64,000 nucleotides of DNA from Selaginella moellendorffii. Taxonomy: Eukaryota; Streptophyta; Lycopodiopsida; Selaginellales; Selaginellaceae. Positions within the stretch are counted from its first letter, which is position 1. The number at the start of each line of letters is the position of its first letter. Made by a program: the position numbers and the translations under genes. This document shows positions 38,644 to 47,306 of the stretch, piece after piece. Where the stretch lies: NCBI RefSeq assembly GCF_000143415.4, contig NW_003314354.1, forward strand, positions 655,343 through 719,342. Direction: 5' to 3'. The notes below the pieces were generated by a model. That model saw only the letters and a program-made list of their open reading frames with translations, made no database searches and was not told the origin of the DNA.

Positions 38644-38755
38644 TGACACGAACCACGGGAATATTCCGAGAATATTCCATGGCCTGTGGGATTTAAGGCC
38701 GTAACGCCTTAAGGGTTGGGAGGTTGGCCTAGGGTTCGCTCTCTTGTTCGTTTCA
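38644..38755 (+). repeat. 5' LTR of the Ty3/gypsy element (112 bp)
   Basis: Very short for a gypsy LTR. It contains a tandem pair of 11-mers, gggaatattcc-gagaatattcc (38657-38678), and a perfect 7-bp hairpin ttaaggc-cgtaac-gccttaa (38693-38712). Identical to 41866-41977. Confidence 0.93.
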
Positions 38756-38785
38756 TTGGTATCGGAGCAGCACGTTCTTTTGGGG

Positions 38786-39781
38786 ATGGCGGGTGAGCAA
38801 GATATTGATCCTGATGAGGAGTATGGCGTTAGTGAGGATAGCCATGACGATGCGGAAGAGACTCTTGATGATGTCGTTCTGCGGCAAGGACGCCAGATTT
38901 CTGCAGTTCAAAGCGACATAAAGGAGGTTAAGGATTTTGTCAATCTCATCAAGGATTTCTTGCTTCGCATGAACCCTCAAGGGTTGAATCAATCTCATGT
39001 CCGTGATTACCATTGGTACGTCAAACATGCCAAGGATTATGGTATCGTGGAATGGAAATCATCACCGGATGTTTGTGATAGTCAAGAGGTTGCTTCTTGG
39101 TTGGAATTGTGGGAAAGTTGTTGGTCTCACAATCCTTGTGAGGATAAGGTGAAGATAGATTTCTTTGTGACGAAGCTTACGGGCCATGCTTCTTCGTGGT
39201 GGAAGAACTACATTAAAGCTAATCCGATGCCAACTTCTTGGACTGATTTGATAAAGGTTTTCTGCGCTTCGTTTGTCAAGAAGTTTGAAGAGGTTGATCT
39301 CGTGAATCAGTTGTTAGAGATCCGGCAGGGGACTTTGTCTTTGGATGCGTATGCCCGCAAGTTCCGTGATCTTTGCCTTAGTCTCACGGGCACCTATAAT
39401 GAGCTGCTAAAGGTGCAATGTTTTATCAAAGGATTGAGCTCGGTGGATGTGCAGCAGAAGGTCAAGAAGGATTTTCCAGCAACATTGACTGATGCTATCA
39501 CTAAGGCTCAGATCTTTTCGCCCGAACCGTCAGTCAACTCGGTCAACTCTGGTCAACGAGATAGTCCACGGAGTAGTCAACGTGATGACCAGCTTGCTAA
39601 TTCTTCATATTCGGGGAAGAAACGGTTGTTATTCCGTTGTGGCTCGAAGCATGAAGATGGCAGTGAAGCTAAGAAACTTCGTTTGGACCAGCGAGAGAAA
39701 GACAAGGCGGAGGGCAATTGTTTTCGTTGCCATAGAGCTGGACATCAGAGCAAGGATTGTTCTGAAGGGGTCAATGAATGA
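38786..39781 (+). CDS. Retrotransposon Gag with CCHC zinc knuckle
   Basis: Structural protein of the Ty3/gypsy element, 331 aa from the Met at 38786 (MAGEQDIDPDEEYG). An upstream in-frame Met at 38744 lies inside the LTR and would include the primer-binding site, so it is unlikely. The retrotransposon gag domain is seen as ASWLELWESCW...KIDFFVTKLTGHASSWWKNY and FCASFVKKFEEVDLVNQLLEIRQGTLSLDAYARKFRDL. A basic/Ser-rich linker follows, with a C-terminal knuckle CFRCHRAGHQSKDC. No stops occur. In full-length relatives the frame continues to protease. Here it ends 8 residues after the knuckle, before the deletion. Confidence 0.9.
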   Translation: MAGEQDIDPDEEYGVSEDSHDDAEETLDDVVLRQGRQISAVQSDIKEVKDFVNLIKDFLLRMNPQGLNQSHVRDYHWYVKHAKDYGIVEWKSSPDVCDSQEVASWLELWESCWSHNPCEDKVKIDFFVTKLTGHASSWWKNYIKANPMPTSWTDLIKVFCASFVKKFEEVDLVNQLLEIRQGTLSLDAYARKFRDLCLSLTGTYNELLKVQCFIKGLSSVDVQQKVKKDFPATLTDAITKAQIFSPEPSVNSVNSGQRDSPRSSQRDDQLANSSYSGKKRLLFRCGSKHEDGSEAKKLRLDQREKDKAEGNCFRCHRAGHQSKDCSEGVNE

Positions 39782-40030
39782 TAAGGTGACTGTGGTGGAA
39801 ATTATAGGCAATGATGTGAGTGATAGTGCTTTTGAGGCCGTATTGCTTCAAGTTAGGCATTCTCTCGCCTTCATGAGCCACAAGTTTGATGTCACACAGC
39901 AGAATTGACCTACTCAAAAATGGCGACATTATCTATATGGATCGGACTTCCATATAGTTTTAGATCATCAGTCTCTCCAGATGTGGATCTTCGAGGCCGC
40001 CTTGCTCGTTGGCAAGAGTTCCTGTAGGAA

Positions 40031-41617
40031 ATGTTTGTTAAGATCCGGTACAAGCATGGAGGTGACAATAAGGTGGCTGATGTGTTATCCAGGATGGTAA
40101 ATTCTATCTCGTTCGTGAAGCTATCCAGCGATCTCTTGGATGAGCTTAAGGAGTTTGCTGACTTTGACTCCTTTATCACTAATATTCGCGCGAAAGTTTT
40201 GTTGAGGGACGCCTCTATGGATTTGAAGGGTGACAAGTTTGCGTCATTCGAAATACGAGATGGAATCCTGGTGAAGAAGGGACGTGTAGTGGTTCCTCGT
40301 GTTGACAAACTCATCAAACGGATTTTGGTTGAGTGTCATGATGTGCCAAGTGCTGGGCATCCGGGGGTATTGAGAACGTATATGTTGGTGAAGAGGCATT
40401 TCTTTTGGCCTGGGATGAAGTCAGATGTTGAGAAGTACGTACGTGGTTGCTTGACCTGCCAGGCGGTCAAAGTTGATCATCAGAAGCTCGCTGGCCTCTA
40501 TCATCCTTTACGTGTACCCGAGAATAAGTGGGATAGCATCTCGATGGACTTTATCACTGGTTTGCCCAAAACCTTTCGAGGAAATGATGCTATTTGGGTT
40601 GTTGTGGATCGTTTGACGAAGATGGCTCACTGCTTCTCTGTGAAGACAACGATAAAAGCTTCTGAACTTGCTCAGTTGTTTGTAGACCGGTTATTCAGTC
40701 TCTATGGTTTGCCGGGTGACATTGTGAGTGATCGGGATCCTAAGTTCACGTCCAAATTTTGGCAAACGGTCTTTGAAAAACTAGAGACGAAACTGAGCAT
40801 GAGTAGTGGTGAGCATCCACAATCTGATGGGCAGACAGAGCGCATGAATCAGCTATTAGAAGATATGCTACGGTCTTTTGTGGGAAACTTGACTCGACAG
40901 GGAGTATGGGAAAAATACTTGCCTTTGCTTCAGTTTGCTCACAATAGCGCATATCAATCGGCTATTGGCATGTCTCCTTTTATGGCGATGTATGGTTATG
41001 AGCCTAGGTCTCCTGTGAGTTTGAATTTGGCTTTGGTTCGGGTTCCTCATGCTTGTGATTTCCTGGAGGATATGCAAGACAAGCTTGAGTTGGCAAAATT
41101 GAACATGAGGCAAGCTCAAGAACGAGACAAAAGATTGGCTGATGAGCATCGTCGTCATCAAGAGTACAAAGTTGGTGACAAGGTTTTCCTTAAGCTGTCG
41201 GATGCACAACGGTCTCTAAAAGGAGGTGGCAGTGCTAAGTTGTCTCCACGGTATTGTGGACCTTGGACAATTTTACAGCGTGTAGGGGATCTTGCATACA
41301 CTTTGGACTTGCCAGTTAGTTCGAAGATTCATCCAACGTTCCATGTGAGCAAGCTTAAAGCGTGTTTGCACTCTGGTGATATCGTGGATCAGTCCATCAT
41401 CCAGGTTCCAGAGATTGATGCAGAGAAGGCTGGTCCGGCCAATATTCTTGCTCAAAGATTGGTGAAAACACGCCGAAAGACAACTAGGGAGTTGTTAGTT
41501 CAGTGGAATGGTTATTCCATGGACGAAGCTACATGGGAAACGGAGGATGACATGAAGAGAGTGTTTCCGAGTTTTGGTTATGACTTGGATGACATTCCTG
41601 AGGAAGGGGAGAATTGA
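40031..41617 (+). CDS. Ty3/gypsy integrase with chromodomain
   Basis: Open for 528 codons. The Met at 40031 is not a natural start. The frame enters at the end of RNase H (RYKHGGDNKVADVLSRM), so the protein would need read-through or frameshifting from upstream, or is made from this internal Met. H2C2 zinc finger: HDVPSAGHPG to CLTCQ. Catalytic triad: Asp173 (SMDFITG), Asp234 (SDRDPKF) and Glu270 (DGQTERMN), giving D-D-35-E. A GPY-type segment is near RYCGPWTILQRVGDLAY. The C-terminal chromodomain reads ILAQRLVKTRRKTTRELLVQWNGYS and ATWE. This places the element in the chromovirus branch, which targets heterochromatin. All key residues are present. Confidence 0.93.
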   Translation: MFVKIRYKHGGDNKVADVLSRMVNSISFVKLSSDLLDELKEFADFDSFITNIRAKVLLRDASMDLKGDKFASFEIRDGILVKKGRVVVPRVDKLIKRILVECHDVPSAGHPGVLRTYMLVKRHFFWPGMKSDVEKYVRGCLTCQAVKVDHQKLAGLYHPLRVPENKWDSISMDFITGLPKTFRGNDAIWVVVDRLTKMAHCFSVKTTIKASELAQLFVDRLFSLYGLPGDIVSDRDPKFTSKFWQTVFEKLETKLSMSSGEHPQSDGQTERMNQLLEDMLRSFVGNLTRQGVWEKYLPLLQFAHNSAYQSAIGMSPFMAMYGYEPRSPVSLNLALVRVPHACDFLEDMQDKLELAKLNMRQAQERDKRLADEHRRHQEYKVGDKVFLKLSDAQRSLKGGGSAKLSPRYCGPWTILQRVGDLAYTLDLPVSSKIHPTFHVSKLKACLHSGDIVDQSIIQVPEIDAEKAGPANILAQRLVKTRRKTTRELLVQWNGYSMDEATWETEDDMKRVFPSFGYDLDDIPEEGEN

Positions 41618-41621
41618 GTTC

Positions 41622-41843
41622 TATAGCCGTATTGCTATATGATTTGAGCCGTTTGTTCTATTCTCATTCTCTTGTTTTCCATGACCGTATTGTCATGTGA
41701 GAAAGCCGTATTGCTTTCTTTCTTTCGTGACCGTTTGTTGCGACGTTGGTGTTGCCGTTTGCACATCTTTTCTCCATGGCCGTATTGCCTTGGACTCCCT
41801 TCATTTGAGGCTCATTTAGCTTCTCGAGGCTACCGTATGTGGC
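41622..41843 (+). other. Cluster of short hairpins with a shared CGTATT/CGTTT loop in the element's 3' region
   Basis: Between the integrase stop and the polypurine tract, small inverted repeats share the loop but differ in stem: TATAGC-CGTATT-GCTATA (41622-41639), CATGAC-CGTATT-GTCATG (41680-41697), GAAAGC-CGTATT-GCTTTC (41701-41718), CCATGGC-CGTATT-GCCTTGG with one mismatch (41774-41793), and GCTAC-CGTAT-GTGGC with one G-T (41829-41843). Weaker CCGTTTG versions lie near 41646-41658, 41727-41740 and 41751-41765. Related hairpins lie at 39832-39851 (TTGAGGC-CGTATT-GCTTCAA) and in each LTR. The stems vary while pairing is kept. Function is unknown; an RNA role is inferred. Confidence 0.75.
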
Positions 41844-41865
41844 TGGGTCATGAGGGAGGGGAGAA

Positions 41866-41977
41866 TGACACGAACCACGGGAATATTCCGAGAATATTCC
41901 ATGGCCTGTGGGATTTAAGGCCGTAACGCCTTAAGGGTTGGGAGGTTGGCCTAGGGTTCGCTCTCTTGTTCGTTTCA
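41866..41977 (+). repeat. 3' LTR of the Ty3/gypsy element (112 bp)
   Basis: Appears identical to the 5' LTR at 38644-38755. It is preceded by a purine tract and followed by the target duplication gcacc. Confidence 0.93.
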
Positions 41978-42112
41978 GCACCTGATCTTTGCCATCTATT
42001 TGAAGGCTTTGAATTTCAACCGTTAGATTATAAACATATTCATAAATAATATTCTAAAAATGGAATAAAAGATGCTATATGCCAATAGCACGTTTAAATA
42101 AAGAGTTTGATT

Positions 42113-42434
42113 TGGAGCGTCATTAAAATCAAAATTGAAGCATTGCCACCCTTTTGGCACCTGATCTTTGCCATCTATTTGAAGGCTTTGAATTTCAACC
42201 GTTAGATTATAAGCATATTCATAAATAATATTCTAAAAATGGAATAAAAGATGCCATATGCCAATAGCACGTTTAAATAAAGAGTTTGATGATATGCTTA
42301 TAATCTAACGGTTCAAATTGAAAAACTTCAAATAGATGGCATAGATCAAGTGCCAAAGGAGTGGCAACTCTTCAATTTTTTAATGACGATCCAAATCAAG
42401 AGAAAAAAATTAGGGCAATTGGGCAGATTGTGAG

Positions 42435-42470
<36 letters not shown>
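42113..42470. repeat. Tandem and inverted copies of the microsatellite-headed repeat
   Basis: 42113-42290 is a second direct copy of the repeat body. 42291-42405 is an inverted copy that pairs with it around a spacer of about 65 bp (gatatgcttataatc against gattataagcatat). The inverted copy ends in its own microsatellite head, here (CT)n(GT)n at about 42435-42470. Together with copy 2 this gives three copies within 0.6 kb once the gypsy element is removed. Confidence 0.85.
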
Positions 42471-42829
42471 CTGTGTGCTGAAATTTTCTATTTGCTGCGT
42501 TTGATCGGACTGGCTGGGGACTGACGAGCCGGCCGTGCAAAAAAAGTGGCCATTTCTGTGTGGTTTTTTTCTTGCCAGGTTTAGAAGGATAAAACATTGG
42601 AGAAAGCTGGTTTTAATGCCATTGCATTAACAAGAACCTCTTTAAAGAACTAAAATTAACATATGTTTTTGTTTTTATTTAATGTGTATTATGTCCTTAA
42701 TTGTGTTAATACTTGCTTATCTCCTTATATTATGACCAGTCTGGATTTATATTTTCAGAAATGTATAATTAAAATATATATGAGAAAAAGAGAATTTATA
42801 TCAGGGTTCTTTTGTGAAACATGCACCTT

Positions 42830-43823
42830 GGACATAGAAGAAAATTCTATATCCGCTGAACATATTTGAAGAGCTAAATTACTCATATGGGACAAAATAA
42901 ACATGGTAACCACTCATGCTTTGTGTGACATCAAGAATTGTGACACAAATTTTAGTGGTATCACATTTGGTGACAGGGGGAGACTTTAGGCAAACCTTAC
43001 CTGTTCTTCAAAGAGCTTGCCACACACAAATCATTCAAATTAGTGTTAAATCCTCACCAATATGGTCTAAACTCCTAAAGTTCTCATTTCATATAACCTC
43101 CTAGGACATTCAGAGTACCATTAACATCCACTACTAGAGAACAATTGATAGATAATGTGTTTGAAAAACACATAGAGACAAGCAAGTAAAGCCTATTCTC
43201 ACAATTTTAAATAACCTCTCTCTACAAGTAAATGACTAAGTTCTTTCAAGAATGAGCAACAATAACATACAAGAGAATATGAGAGTAGAAACAGAATCAA
43301 ATGAGAAGATGCTTGACTATCCTATGGAGTTCTTAAATTTGGTAACACTGTCTGGAATGCCTCCACATAAGCTAAACATAAAAATCAGCTGTATCATAAT
43401 GCTCTTACATAATATTAACACAAATAAACTACCATAACCAAGGCTTTACCAAACGTCATTGAAGTTAAAATTTTACACAATGATATGCAGGTAAAAAAAA
43501 AAAGAATCTCTTTGAAACCAAAAAAATGGAGATATGCCATTCATTGTAAAATATTAGTAGTTCTCTCTAAGGCTTGCATTCTCTGTCACAATTTGCAAAT
43601 AATAAAGACAAACACTGTAAAATATAAAGATATTCTTGCCAAGATAAGTTTTCAACCATGGTCAACTTTATGTTGCACTCTCAAGGGGAACATCAAAAGA
43701 CACAAATATCTGTAGAACAATTGTGTACACAAAAACACATAGTCTATAAAAAATTCTTTAAAATGATAATATTAAATAAAACATAATTACTATCTCTGCC
43801 AGCGGAGCTGGATTCGTTGCTAG
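42830..43823 (+). mobile_element. Helitron remnant with helicase fragments, 3' end inside a Ty3/gypsy element
   Basis: Helicase pieces in order are CETCTLDIEENSISAEHI and LLIWDKINMVTTHAL (42815-42935), GGDFRQTLPVLQRACHTQIIQI (about 42973-43040, the PIF1 motif III region), YPMEFLNLVTLSGMPPHKL (43318-43375) and the C-terminal RISLK... region (43500-43700). Frames switch repeatedly, so it is dead. The end is hairpin ccagcggagctgg (43799-43811), attcgttg, CTAG (43820-43823), with host T at 43824. The host sequence resumes as YKPGKDN of a gypsy RNase H, so the insertion disrupted that element. I could not find the 5' end. Confidence 0.8.
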
Positions 43824-44369
43824 TCATATATAAACCTGGTAAAGACAATATTTTTCTGAATGCATTGAATCATTAAGCTTAGTTCCAAGCAATATCGGCA
43901 ATCAATTCGGACTGCTTGGAGGATGTTCGGGCTTCGTATAAAAGTGATCTATTAGTGAAGGCAATCTTGCACTGTGTGAAGTTGTCGAAGTAGAACCCTA
44001 GTAGTAAAGTGGCAAAATTTGTTAGTCGAACCAATGCGAAGCTTCACTACTCAAGATGGGCTTATATTCTATAAGCAAGAGAAATTGTATCTTCCCTCTA
44101 AGGATCTGCAACAATTGTTTCTGCGGGAACATCATGATATTCCAGCAGTGGGACATGGTGAAAAACACAAGACTCTTGCTTCATTAAAAAAGGTATTTTT
44201 CTGGTCTAATATGGAAGGTGATGTAGCGGACTATGTCTGTTCCTGCCCTATATGCCAGCAATGTAAGCGCAGAACTAAAAAGTAGGCTAGAAAGTTGCAA
44301 GTGCATTCCAGCACCGACATGGCCATTTCAGAGTGTGACACTTGATTTCGTCACTTGTTTGCCAAAAGC

Positions 44370-45043
44370 TGTAGCGCATGTGATCATGGGATGAGATTTG
44401 GATATACTGTCACCGTGGATCCTTGGAACCTTAAGGGATAAATGGGGATAAAATAGCCACTAAGGGCTCTCTCATCAAGCAATTGCCCCTTTTCCAGTTG
44501 GCTTAAGGGGAGAGAGATAAGGTGCGCTACAATTGGTATCAGAGAAAATGGCACGGGTTTGATTCCCATTGATTAGTGGCTACTTAAAAATATAATATAC
44601 CCTTGAGCAAGGTATATTCCTACCCCTAAATTTGAAATCGTACGTATTGGACATCCATGCGTACGTCCTTCCTCTTGTGTGGAGTATCCACGGACGAAGG
44701 TATCCACCGTGGGACTGCGGTACGGGTGGATGACTAGTTGCCTCACATGGAATAGCTGGTCTACACAATGGAAGGATTGGTAGATTGAGTGCGGAAATGG
44801 AGGTGTTGGTTCCCCTTGGCTCAGTAGGGGTTGTTAGTCAATAGTTAATGAAGACATTGACATCTCTGAAGGGGGGGCGAGTGTAGCGCATGTGATCATG
44901 GGATGAGATTTGGATATATTTTCACCGTGGATCCTTGGAACCTTGGGGGATAAATGGGGATAAAATAGCCACTAAGGGCTCTCTCATCAAGCAATTGCCC
45001 CTTTTCCAGTTGGATTAAGGGGAAAGAGATAAGGTGCGCTACA
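44370..45043 (+). mobile_element. TRIM element (miniature LTR retrotransposon)
   Basis: The two LTRs are 162 bp each (44370-44531, 44882-45043). They start TGTAGCGCATG, end GTGCGCTACA and differ at about six positions. The primer-binding site tggtatcagag (44534-44544) lies two bases after the first LTR. The polypurine tract gaaggggggg (44868-44877) is just before the second. The 350-bp interior has no coding frame. The 5-bp target duplication aaagc is at 44365-44369 and 45044-45048. It interrupts the integrase of the older Ty3/gypsy element. It depends on another element for movement; the donor family is unknown. Confidence 0.95.
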
Positions 45044-45479
45044 AAAGCTAAGGGTTATGATACTTTGATGGTGGTTGTGGATTGGTTGTTGAAGATTGCA
45101 CACTTTATTCCAACTGTGGGAATAGTGAATGCAAAATAAGCAGCAAAGCTCTTTTTCCATGAAGTAGTACGAGTTCATGGTCTTCCTATAGAGATGATCT
45201 CGGATAGAGATTCGAGGTTTATGGGGAAGTTTTGGGGCACACTGTTCCAACTGTTTGGTACCAAGTTGAAGTTTAGTATGGTTTATCATCCTCAAACTGA
45301 TGGGCAGACCAAACGCGTGAATGCTCAAGTTGAGGATTATCTACAGTACTATGTCACAATGGACCAATGCGATTAGGTTGAGCATTTGGACACAGCAGAA
45401 AACTATTATAACAACACATTCCACAGTGCTATAAGCTGTTCTTCATGGGAGATGCTGCAAGGGAATGCTCGTGGGGTGC

Positions 45480-47306
45480 TGTGAGACACAAAATCCCTAG
45501 GCCCCAAAGTGGAGCCGGAAGGGCGCCACATGGTAGTGGCCGAAGCGAGAGCCAAACGAGCGTAACACGTTTGGACCAAAAGCTCTGACTTGAAAAGTCA
45601 AAAGCGGGAGTGGAACTCCCAACGAAGTGCTCGAGGAACGAGCACGAAGCGAGCAAAAGGCGAGGCTCCAAAAAGGGACCTAAAAGGACCAACACATGAC
45701 ACATGGGAGTGTCCGAGATGGACTCGAGTTGGAGTCCGAAGTGGAGTCCGAGATGGACCCGAGTTGGAGTCTGAAGTGGAGTCCGAGATGGACCCGAGTT
45801 GGAGTCCGAAGTGGAGTCCGAGACGGACCCGAGATGGAGTCCGAGATGGAGTCCGAAGTGGAGTCCGAGGTGGACCCGAGATGGACCCGAGTTGGAGTCC
45901 GAAGTGGAGTCCGAGATGGACCCGAGATGGAGTCCGAGATGGAGTCCGAGATGGAGTCCGAGGTGGACCCGAGATGGACCCGAAATGGAGTCCGAGATGG
46001 AGTCCGAGATGGACCCGAGATGGAGTCCGAGATGGAGTCCGAGATGGAGTCCGAGGTGGACCCGAGATGGACCCGAAATGGAGTCCGAGATGGAGTCCGA
46101 GATGGACCCGAGATGGAGTCCGAGATGGAGTCCGAGATGGAGTCCGAAGTCGAGACCGAGACCGGGACCGAGACCGAGACCGAGACCGAGATCGGGACCG
46201 AGACCGAGGCCGAGGCCGAGACCGAGCCCGAGCCCGAGTCCGAGTCCGAATCCGAGTCCGAGTCCGAGTCCGAGTCCGAGTCCGAGTCCGAGTCCGAGTC
46301 CGGAGCCTGAGAGGGTGAAAGCCCAAAGCGTTCGTCTCCCAGACCCTGGGGGGTTTGGTGAGCTCCAAAAGTATAGTAAGGGGGAGGACTGCAGTGGAGC
46401 CAGTTTGGCCAGGAAAGGCCAGTTTGGCCCAGGAAGGCCGGACCCAGTGTTGGGTGATGAGCTGCCCACTGGGAAGTCCAAGACTAGAGTGAACACAGAC
46501 CGACAAGCGGGGTAGCTTGGTGAAGTGTTCAAGAGCCGGCTCTAGTTCCCCCGGGAGATCGACTGGCCGATGCTCCCAGTCCAAGTGTGGGTGGCACTAC
46601 CTACTTGGATACCTGTCGTGGCTCAACGGAACCCGCTCTAAGCCCATGGCTAGAGCACCCAAGGACAGAAGGCGAGGAGAGTACCCAGGTGGCTCGCGTA
46701 AGGCCACGGTGTTCCGAAATGTTGTCCTAAAGGCCCAGACTGTGGAAAGGAAGAGGAGCAGTCCTCTGGGGTAGTGACCAAGGACACAGTCGTGGGGTGA
46801 GGAAGTCCCAGAGGGCCGTGGGACTTAGTGGTCGGGCCCGTGGGTCTCGATCCAGTGGCAGTGTTGGCAAGCACGGCCAGGGGCAGGAAGGGACTTAGTG
46901 GGGACTGACAGAGGGACATTGGGGAAGGCTATTCCCCTTGTCGGTGGGCATCCTAAGGATGCTAAGGAGTGGATCTGAGATGACCACTCACGGATGGTTT
47001 GCCTAGTCTTGGAGAGCCAAGACGGTGATGCAAGTGGTATTGGACTACCAGTGTGGCAAAGGTGATTGGGCATGGCCTTAGCGTAACGGGCTGCTATGTC
47101 GGTGGTACCTTTGAGTGTCGGTCATGGGATCGGACACGTGGTGCACTTGGACCAAGTGCAAATGTTGAGTGGCATGGATGCCATTCACGGGGCTAGCAAG
47201 TCCCAAGTCCTGGATTGGACTTATGGAGGTTGTGAATGAGACTCCTCCAAGTGGTCAGAGGTGTGGTTAAGTGACTAAAGTAGAATGGAAAATTTAGTCG
47301 CTTACA
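45480..47306 (+). mobile_element. Solo LTR, 1827 bp, with internal repeat array
   Basis: It starts TGTGAGACAC, ends GTCGCTTACA, and is flanked by the 5-bp duplication ggtgc (45475-45479, 47307-47311). Removing one duplication restores the gypsy integrase reading. This is the expected product of recombination between two LTRs. The first 230 bp recur at 63622, and the last 213 bp recur inverted at 63409-63621. The 46310-46980 part recurs degraded at 28140-28812. No gene is contained; long ORFs across the array are artefacts of stop-free repeats. The retrotransposon it derives from is not present in full. Confidence 0.92.
45713..46303 (+). repeat. Tandem array of 11/12-bp units passing into 6-bp units inside the solo LTR
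   Basis: Units gatggagtccga (12 bp) and gatggacccga (11 bp) alternate, with aagtgg and ggtgg variants. A higher-order period of 93 bp is visible (cgaaatgg at 45981 and 46074). From about 46147 it becomes gagacc/gggacc hexamers, and from about 46225 gagtcc hexamers. All three plus frames and at least two minus frames stay open for 200-370 codons, giving Arg-Asp, Glu-Ser, Ser-Pro and Gly-Leu repeats. Confidence 0.92.

Larger units (their letters stand above)
38644..41977 (+). mobile_element. Young non-autonomous Ty3/gypsy element with intact gag and integrase but no RT
   Basis: Two 112-bp LTRs (38644-38755 and 41866-41977) that I read as identical base for base start TGACACGAACC and end CGTTTCA. 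A primer-binding site, tggtatcggagcag, follows the 5' LTR (38757-38770) and differs from the tRNA-Met consensus by one base. A polypurine tract gagggaggggagaa (41852-41865) precedes the 3' LTR. The 5-bp target duplication gcacc flanks it (38639-38643, 41978-41982). The internal part is only about 3.1 kb: gag, then 250 bp containing the tail of an RNase H region (KWRHYLYGSDFHIVLDHQSL), then integrase. Protease, RT and most of RNase H are deleted. Identical LTRs and open frames imply a recent insertion mobilised by enzymes from another copy. Confidence 0.93.
38521..42112 (-). repeat. Microsatellite-headed dispersed repeat, copy 2, split by a Ty3/gypsy insertion
   Basis: The left part is 38521-38643: CA tract at 38534-38548, then 'cacttgatttggagcgtcattaaa' up to 'cttctggcacc'. 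It continues at 41978-42112 (gcacctgatctttgccatctatttg…). The two halves are separated by the LTR element at 38644-41977 and rejoin over its 5-bp target duplication gcacc. Strand is arbitrary because the family has no coding content. Confidence 0.85.

Noticed and set aside
40031-40075. Met at 40031 as an authentic start of a host gene
   Set aside because: The frame begins inside retrotransposon RNase H and continues to integrase; it is transposon-encoded.
44555-44567. Pol III box-B-like gggtttgattccc, suggesting a tRNA or SINE
   Set aside because: No cloverleaf or box A at the right spacing. It lies inside the TRIM interior.
45713-46303. CRISPR-like repeat array
   Set aside because: There are no unique spacers, the units are 6-12 bp, and the genome is a plant nuclear genome.
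45429-46584. Several long overlapping ORFs (204-367 codons) on both strands
   Set aside because: They are by-products of an 11/12- and 6-bp repeat array that lacks stop codons in most frames. The translations are pure dipeptide or tetrapeptide repeats inside a solo LTR.
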